Origin: RGIG3528 sp045598045
GTDB lineage: Bacteria; Bacillota; Clostridia; Lachnospirales; Lachnospiraceae
Length of the DNA stretch: 10,008 nucleotides
Direction of reading: 5' to 3'
Assembly: GCA_045598045.1 (NCBI GenBank)
Contig: JAZLLG010000069.1
Location: forward strand, 1-10,008
Numbering within the stretch: the first letter of the stretch is position 1; each line of letters starts with the position of its first letter. Below are positions 6,008 to 10,008 of the stretch, piece after piece. The translations under genes and the position numbers were made by a program. Under the pieces are notes generated by a model. It was not told the origin of the DNA, made no database searches, and worked only from the letters and a program-made list of their open reading frames with translations.

Positions 6008-6540
6008 TGGCTACAACAAGAATTCTTTTCGCGGGCTTCGGCGGACAGGGTATCCTTTTTGCAGGTAAGTTTATGGCTTATAAGGGTCTCATCGAGGACA
6101 AGCAGGTTTCCTGGCTTCCTTCCTACGGCCCCGAAATGAGAGGCGGCACGGCAAACTGTAACGTTATCATTTCTGACGAACCCATTGGTTCCCCTATCGT
6201 TGACAAACCGGACGTTCTCGTGGCGATGAACCTTCCTTCACTTGACAAGTATGAGGACGCAGTGGTGCCCGGAGGCAAGATTTTCGTAGATTCTACACTT
6301 ATAGGACGTAAGGTTGCAAGAACAGATGTTGATGTCTACTATGTTCCCGCAACACAGACTGCAAGTGACAAAAATCTTGACACACTTGCAAATATGATCA
6401 TCACCGGAAAACTCATTAAAGAAGTTCCGGAGTTCTCACTCGAAAATACAGAAAAGGTGCTCGGAAAGATTGTTTCCGCACGTCACCAGGATCTCCTTGA
6501 GTTCAATAAAAAAGCACTCGAGGTAGGATACGAGTTCTAA
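6007..6540 (+). CDS. 2-oxoacid:ferredoxin oxidoreductase, gamma subunit
   Basis: The 177-residue protein shows the family start GFGGQG (residues 10-15) and the segment SYGPEMRGGTANCNV (39-53), both typical of the gamma subunit, which contributes to CoA binding and complex assembly. Length is normal for a stand-alone gamma. It is joined to beta by the same TAATG overlap seen between alpha and beta, with AAGGAGG (5991-5997) upstream. The order delta-alpha-beta-gamma is thus complete, and no part of the enzyme is missing. Confidence 0.9.
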   Translation: MATTRILFAGFGGQGILFAGKFMAYKGLIEDKQVSWLPSYGPEMRGGTANCNVIISDEPIGSPIVDKPDVLVAMNLPSLDKYEDAVVPGGKIFVDSTLIGRKVARTDVDVYYVPATQTASDKNLDTLANMIITGKLIKEVPEFSLENTEKVLGKIVSARHQDLLEFNKKALEVGYEF

Positions 6541-6564
6541 CCCTTATGGGAGAAAGAAGGAGTT

Positions 6565-7632
6565 ATGAAGATTAATCTTAAGCTTACAAACGCTCCGAAG
6601 GCTAAGCCTACAGACGAGTCCAAGCTCGGCTTCGGTGCAATCTTTTCAGATCATATGCTTATCCGTAAGTGGACAATGGAAAATGGCTGGGAGGACGCTG
6701 AAATCGTTCCTTTCGAAAATTTTTCACTTTCACCCGCAGCTGCTGTTTTCCACTATGGTGCTGAAATTTTCGAAGGCCTTAAGGCTTACAGAACAGCAGA
6801 AGGAAAGGTTCAGCTTTTCCGTCCCATCGAGAACGTAAGAAGAATGAACAATTCCGCAGAGCGTCTCTGCATGCCCGAGATGCCCGAAGATGAAATGCTT
6901 GAGTGCATTAAGAAAATCGTCGAAGTTGAAAAGGACTGGGTTCCTCATTCAGAGGGCACATCCCTTTACCTTCGTCCGTTCCTTATCGGAACAGACCCGA
7001 AGCTTGGTGTTCACACAGTTCACCAGTGCACATTCTGCATCATCTGCTCCCCTTCCGGAAGCTACTACGCAGAAGGCATCAACCCTGTTAAGATTATGAT
7101 TGAGACAGAAGATGTTCGTGCCGTACGTGGCGGTACAGGCTATGCTAAGTGCGGCGGAAACTATGCTGCAAGCTACAGAGCAGGCCACAAAGCTGAGCAG
7201 AAGGGCTATTCACAGGTTCTTTGGCTTGACGGCGTTGAGCAGAAGTACATTGAAGAAGTCGGTGCAATGAATGTTATGTTCAAGATTGACGGCGTTATCG
7301 TTACTCCTCAGCTCCTCGGTTCCGTTCTTCCCGGTATCACAAGAAAGTCCTGCATAGAGCTTTGCAAAGCAAAGGGCTTCAAGGTTGAAGAAAGAAGAAT
7401 TTCCGCAGATGAGCTTTTCACAGCTCTCAAGGAAGGCAGACTTGAGGAGGCTTGGGGAACAGGTACGGCAGCAGTTGTATCTCCCATCGGCGAGCTTTCC
7501 TACAAGGGCGAAAAGTACGAAATCAACAATTTCAAGATCGGCGAAACAACACAGATGCTCTACGATACCCTTACAGGCATCCAGTGGGGCAAGAAGGCTG
7601 ACGAGTTCGGCTGGATTGAAAAGGTTGACTAA
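6565..7632 (+). CDS. ilvE: Branched-chain amino acid aminotransferase
   Basis: This 355-residue class IV (fold type IV) aminotransferase transfers an amino group between glutamate and the 2-oxoacids of Val, Leu and Ile using pyridoxal phosphate. The cofactor Lys is K195 in GYAKCGGNY, and EEVGAMNVMF (230-239) matches the cofactor-holding segment of BCAT enzymes, closer to the long eukaryote-like bacterial type than to E. coli IlvE. AAVFHYGAEIFEGLKAY (59-75) and GTGTAAVVSP are also typical. It starts 24 bases after the gamma subunit. The AAGGAG (6557-6562) is only two bases from the ATG, closer than is usual, but the protein start agrees with the family. It ties the cluster to branched-chain amino acids and is the last step of the inferred reductive route, or the first step of a fermentative one. 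Confidence 0.93.
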   Translation: MKINLKLTNAPKAKPTDESKLGFGAIFSDHMLIRKWTMENGWEDAEIVPFENFSLSPAAAVFHYGAEIFEGLKAYRTAEGKVQLFRPIENVRRMNNSAERLCMPEMPEDEMLECIKKIVEVEKDWVPHSEGTSLYLRPFLIGTDPKLGVHTVHQCTFCIICSPSGSYYAEGINPVKIMIETEDVRAVRGGTGYAKCGGNYAASYRAGHKAEQKGYSQVLWLDGVEQKYIEEVGAMNVMFKIDGVIVTPQLLGSVLPGITRKSCIELCKAKGFKVEERRISADELFTALKEGRLEEAWGTGTAAVVSPIGELSYKGEKYEINNFKIGETTQMLYDTLTGIQWGKKADEFGWIEKVD

Positions 7633-7659
7633 GTTCCAAACAGATAGTAAAATTGCCAA

Positions 7660-7709
7660 GGGGCACCTTTGGTAATGCTTCCCGGGGGGAGCATTACAAG
7701 CGGTGCCCC
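7660..7709. repeat. 50-base two-tier hairpin between aminotransferase and regulator genes
   Basis: The outer arms GGGGCACC (7660-7667) and GGTGCCCC (7702-7709) and the inner arms GTAATGCT (7672-7679) and AGCATTAC (7690-7697) are both perfect. They are separated by 4-base internal loops and capped by a C3G6 tract. No T-run follows on either strand, so it is not a classical terminator. It may slow RNA decay, reduce read-through into the last two genes, or be a dispersed repeat element. No promoter is obvious between it and the next start codon. Confidence 0.75.
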
Positions 7710-7741
7710 ATAACTTAAATTTTAAATAAGTGGAGGCAACT

Positions 7742-8293
7742 ATGGACGAAGAATTAAAAGAACTTGCGGAAAGAATCAAAGGCCTTAGAGACGCCTGCGG
7801 CTTTACGGAGCAGGAAGTTGCCGATGAAATCGGCATCGATGTTGAAACATACAAGGGCTATGAAGAGAGCGCCGCAAATGTGCCCATCAGTGTTATCTAT
7901 TCACTTGCAAAATACTATAAAGTCGACTTCTCGGAGATTATGACGGGAACGAGCGCTAAGCTTCGCACTTACCAGGTTGTAAGAAAAGGCGAAGGTCAGA
8001 ACGCAGACCGCTATCCCGGCTACAAGTTTGAGAATCTCGCTTACCGTTTCACAAAGAAGATTATGCAGCCTTTCCTTGTTACGCTCGATCCTTCGGATAA
8101 GCCGGCGGACCTTGTAAGTCACAAGGGAGAGGAGTTCAATCTGGTCATTTCGGGATCTGTCGTGGTCGTCTTCGACGACACAGAGATTATTTTAAACACA
8201 GGCGACAGTATTTATTTTAACCCGACATACAAACATGGACAGAAGTGCTACGGTAATGAGCCGGCAACATTCCTTACCATGATTGCGGAATAG
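7742..8293 (+). CDS. XRE-cupin transcriptional regulator
   Basis: The 183-residue protein has an XRE helix-turn-helix (residues 6-68, with GFTEQEVADEIGIDVETY as the core) and a C-terminal cupin (about 105-182) with likely metal ligands H127, E131 and H165. It is homologous along its whole length to residues 1-190 of the fusion protein at 866-3127; for example, SAKLRTYQVVRKG corresponds to SARLSSYNVVRKG. XRE-cupin proteins usually bind DNA as dimers and sense a small ligand through the cupin. Here a carboxylic acid, acyl-CoA or amino acid would fit the context. ATG 7742 has GGAGG five bases upstream; an in-frame GTG at 7730 would place the ribosome site inside the gene. It is followed after 17 bases by the synthetase, so the pair forms one unit. 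Confidence 0.88.
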   Translation: MDEELKELAERIKGLRDACGFTEQEVADEIGIDVETYKGYEESAANVPISVIYSLAKYYKVDFSEIMTGTSAKLRTYQVVRKGEGQNADRYPGYKFENLAYRFTKKIMQPFLVTLDPSDKPADLVSHKGEEFNLVISGSVVVVFDDTEIILNTGDSIYFNPTYKHGQKCYGNEPATFLTMIAE

Positions 8294-8310
8294 TGATCAG
8301 GAGAGAGAAA

Positions 8311-9984
8311 ATGTTAGAAAAATTTTTACCGAGAACAGAATTTGATTCATACGAAGATTTCAAGAAAAATTACAAAGTAAACGCACCCGAAAACTTTAAC
8401 TTCGGCTGGGATATTGTTGACGGCTGGGCACAGGAAAAGCCCGATCTCAGATGCCTTCTCTGGGTTGACGAGGAAGGAAACGAGAAGACATTCACCTTTA
8501 AAGAAATGTCCAAGCTTTCCAACAGAGCCGCAAACTATTTCAAGTCTCTTGGACTTAAGAAGGGCGATGTTGTTCTTCTTATTCTCCGCCGTCGCTGGGA
8601 GTACTGGGTAATTGCCACAGCTCTCATAAAGCTCGGTGTAATTCTCATTCCGGCAACTTTACAGCTTACAAAGAAGGACATTGCGTACCGTGCAAATGCA
8701 GCAGGAGTTAAAATGATTGTTGCTGTTGATGACGAGTATGTTATTTCCCAGATTGAGCTTGCAAAGGATGAAATGCCCGGCGTTAAGAATCTTGCCCTTG
8801 TTGACAATGTAAAGAAGGACGGATGGATTGATTTTGACGGTGAATTCATGAAGTGCTCCGACGAGCTTTCGCGTCCTACGGGAGATGAGGCTACAAAGGG
8901 CACAGATATTATGCAGCTTTACTTTACTTCCGGAACAACAGGTATGCCCAAGATGGTTACACACAATTATTTCCATCCTCTCGGACATATCGTTACCGCC
9001 AAGTATTGGCAGCAGGTTCAGGAAGGTAAGCTTCACATGAGCGTTTCGGACTCGGGCTGGGCAAAGTTCGGCTGGGGAAAGATTTACGGTCAGTGGATTT
9101 GCGGTGCTACCGTATTTGCATACGATATGATTAAGTTCAAGCCCACAAATCTTCTTCAGAAGATGCAGGACTACAAGCTTACAACGTTCTGCGCACCGCC
9201 CACTATGTACCGCTTTATGCTTCAGGAGGACGTTAAGGCTTATGACCTTTCCTCAATAAAGAATTTTGCAACGGCGGGCGAACCCCTCAATGCAGAGGTT
9301 TACAACCGCTGGATGGAAGCAACGAACGGCGGTAAGATACGTACAGGCTTCGGCCAGACGGAGGGAACGGTACTCTTCGCGGATTTCCCTTGGTTTGAGC
9401 CTATTCCCGGTGCAATGGGAAAGCCTTCGCCTATTTACGACATTAAGCTTATGGACTCTGAAGGCCATGAGTGCGAAAGTGGTGAAGAGGGCGAAATTAC
9501 CATATGCGGTGTTAAGGATAATCCGCCTGTAGGTCTTTTCATCGGCTACTACAAGAACGAAGAACAGACAAGTGAAGCTTTTAAGGACGGTAATTATAAT
9601 CTTAAAGACGTTGCATGGAAGGATAATGACGGCTACTGTCGCTTCGTTGGACGTCATGATGACGTTATCAAGTGCAGCGGCTACCGTATCGGTCCGTTCG
9701 AGGTTGAAAGTGCACTCATTGAGCATCCTGCTGTTGTTGAGTGTGCGATTACCGCAGCACCGGACCCGGTAAGAGGTCAGGTTGTAAAAGCAACGGTTGT
9801 TCTGGCAAAGGGCTATACACCTTCACCTGAGCTTATAAAAGAGCTTCAGGATCATGTAAAACATGCGACTGCTCCTTATAAGTACCCGCGTATCGTTGAG
9901 TTTGTGGATGAACTTCCCAAGACTCTCGGTGGTAAAATTAAGAGAGCACAAATAAGAAAAGAAGACGCTGAGGCAGCCAAATAA
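8311..9984 (+). CDS. AMP-forming acyl-CoA synthetase (ACSM-like)
   Basis: The 557-residue adenylate-forming enzyme makes acyl-CoA from a carboxylic acid, ATP and CoA. Visible motifs are TSGTTGMPK (206-214), SDSGWAKFGWG (246-256), GFGQTEG (346-352), GRHDDVIKCSGYRIGP (447-462) and PKTLGGKI (536-543) with catalytic K542. The usual Y-x-TGD motif reads YNLKD (429-433): the ribose-binding Asp is kept but Thr-Gly is replaced by Leu-Lys. It is a clear paralog of the synthetase part of 866-3127. Its shift from that protein in the pocket-lining region (219-260) suggests a different acid substrate, or that the odd motif lowers activity. ATG 8311 has AGGAG (8299-8303) upstream; a GTG at 8293 overlaps the previous stop and is less likely. 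The precise substrate is not readable; a branched short-chain acid is my inference from the neighbours. Confidence 0.9.
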   Translation: MLEKFLPRTEFDSYEDFKKNYKVNAPENFNFGWDIVDGWAQEKPDLRCLLWVDEEGNEKTFTFKEMSKLSNRAANYFKSLGLKKGDVVLLILRRRWEYWVIATALIKLGVILIPATLQLTKKDIAYRANAAGVKMIVAVDDEYVISQIELAKDEMPGVKNLALVDNVKKDGWIDFDGEFMKCSDELSRPTGDEATKGTDIMQLYFTSGTTGMPKMVTHNYFHPLGHIVTAKYWQQVQEGKLHMSVSDSGWAKFGWGKIYGQWICGATVFAYDMIKFKPTNLLQKMQDYKLTTFCAPPTMYRFMLQEDVKAYDLSSIKNFATAGEPLNAEVYNRWMEATNGGKIRTGFGQTEGTVLFADFPWFEPIPGAMGKPSPIYDIKLMDSEGHECESGEEGEITICGVKDNPPVGLFIGYYKNEEQTSEAFKDGNYNLKDVAWKDNDGYCRFVGRHDDVIKCSGYRIGPFEVESALIEHPAVVECAITAAPDPVRGQVVKATVVLAKGYTPSPELIKELQDHVKHATAPYKYPRIVEFVDELPKTLGGKIKRAQIRKEDAEAAK

Positions 9985-9991
9985 AAATGAT

Positions 9992-10008
9992 ACCGGGGGA
10001 CGGGGATG
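9992..10008 (+). other. G-rich element cut by the window edge
   Basis: Eight bases after the last stop codon begins ACCGGGGGACGGGG-like sequence that runs to the end. Its position suits the left arm of a terminator hairpin or of a dispersed GC-rich inverted repeat of the kind found between genes in many Clostridia. The pairing arm, if any, lies outside the window. Confidence 0.25.

Noticed and set aside
4191..6540. Pyruvate or indolepyruvate oxidoreductase instead of a branched-chain enzyme
   Set aside because: The single-chain pyruvate enzyme is about 1200 residues and the IorA subunit about 600, and neither fits the separate 354, 250, 177 and 68 residue subunits. A KGOR-like or four-subunit pyruvate specificity is not formally excluded, but the aminotransferase favours VOR.
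7210..7854. Leftward open frame of 214 codons
   Set aside because: It is antisense to the aminotransferase, the hairpin and the regulator, all well supported on the plus strand. It shows no domain and no ribosome site.
9253..9726. Leftward open frame of 157 codons
   Set aside because: It is a mirror of the codon pattern of the second synthetase gene, whose motifs on the plus strand are clear.
1..10008. CRISPR array, tRNA or rRNA genes, transposase or phage genes
   Set aside because: No regularly spaced repeats, no tRNA-like cloverleaf and no mobile-element protein motifs were seen on either strand.

Overview
The window looks like chromosomal DNA of an anaerobic Gram-positive bacterium of the class Clostridia (rumen or gut type). 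The signs are strong AAGGAGG-type ribosome sites, a T-box leader RNA, moderate GC, and a ferredoxin-dependent 2-oxoacid oxidoreductase of the four-subunit kind. I cannot name the genus from sequence alone; a fibre-degrading Ruminococcus-like organism would fit the inferred metabolism.

Layout. Bases 1-243 hold the 5' end of a leftward gene for an exported protein that runs off the window. Bases 244-865 are a regulatory region. Its left part is the leader of the leftward gene and contains several inverted repeats. Its right part has a rightward promoter (539-567) and a T-box riboswitch ending in an intrinsic terminator (about 590-848). From 866 to 9984 every gene points right: an HTH-cupin-acyl-CoA synthetase fusion (866-3127), a second promoter (3197-3225), a ParA/MinD-like ATPase (3253-3930), a 2x[4Fe-4S] ferredoxin (3967-4173), the alpha, beta and gamma subunits of a 2-oxoacid:ferredoxin oxidoreductase (4191-6540), a branched-chain aminotransferase (6565-7632), a long hairpin (7660-7709), a free-standing HTH-cupin regulator (7742-8293) and a second acyl-CoA synthetase (8311-9984). 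The last two genes are a split version of the first fusion gene.

How the genes may work together. The enzymes form a three-step chain: carboxylic acid to acyl-CoA (synthetase), acyl-CoA + CO2 + reduced ferredoxin to 2-oxoacid (oxidoreductase run reductively), and 2-oxoacid to amino acid (aminotransferase). This is the route by which some rumen anaerobes make Val, Leu and Ile from isobutyrate, isovalerate and 2-methylbutyrate. The chain could instead run backwards as amino acid fermentation. The T-box argues for synthesis, because T-boxes switch genes on when a tRNA is uncharged, that is, when the amino acid is scarce. Which amino acid is sensed is not settled. The antiterminator bulge fits a tRNA with discriminator A73, as in Ile, Leu, Val and Phe, and the best-placed specifier candidate is ATC (Ile), but the specifier loop is not canonical.

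The most interesting point is this package as a whole: a tRNA-sensing leader over a gene that fuses a DNA-binding/cupin sensor to an adenylate-forming acyl-CoA synthetase, with the same modules repeated as separate genes at the far end of the cluster.
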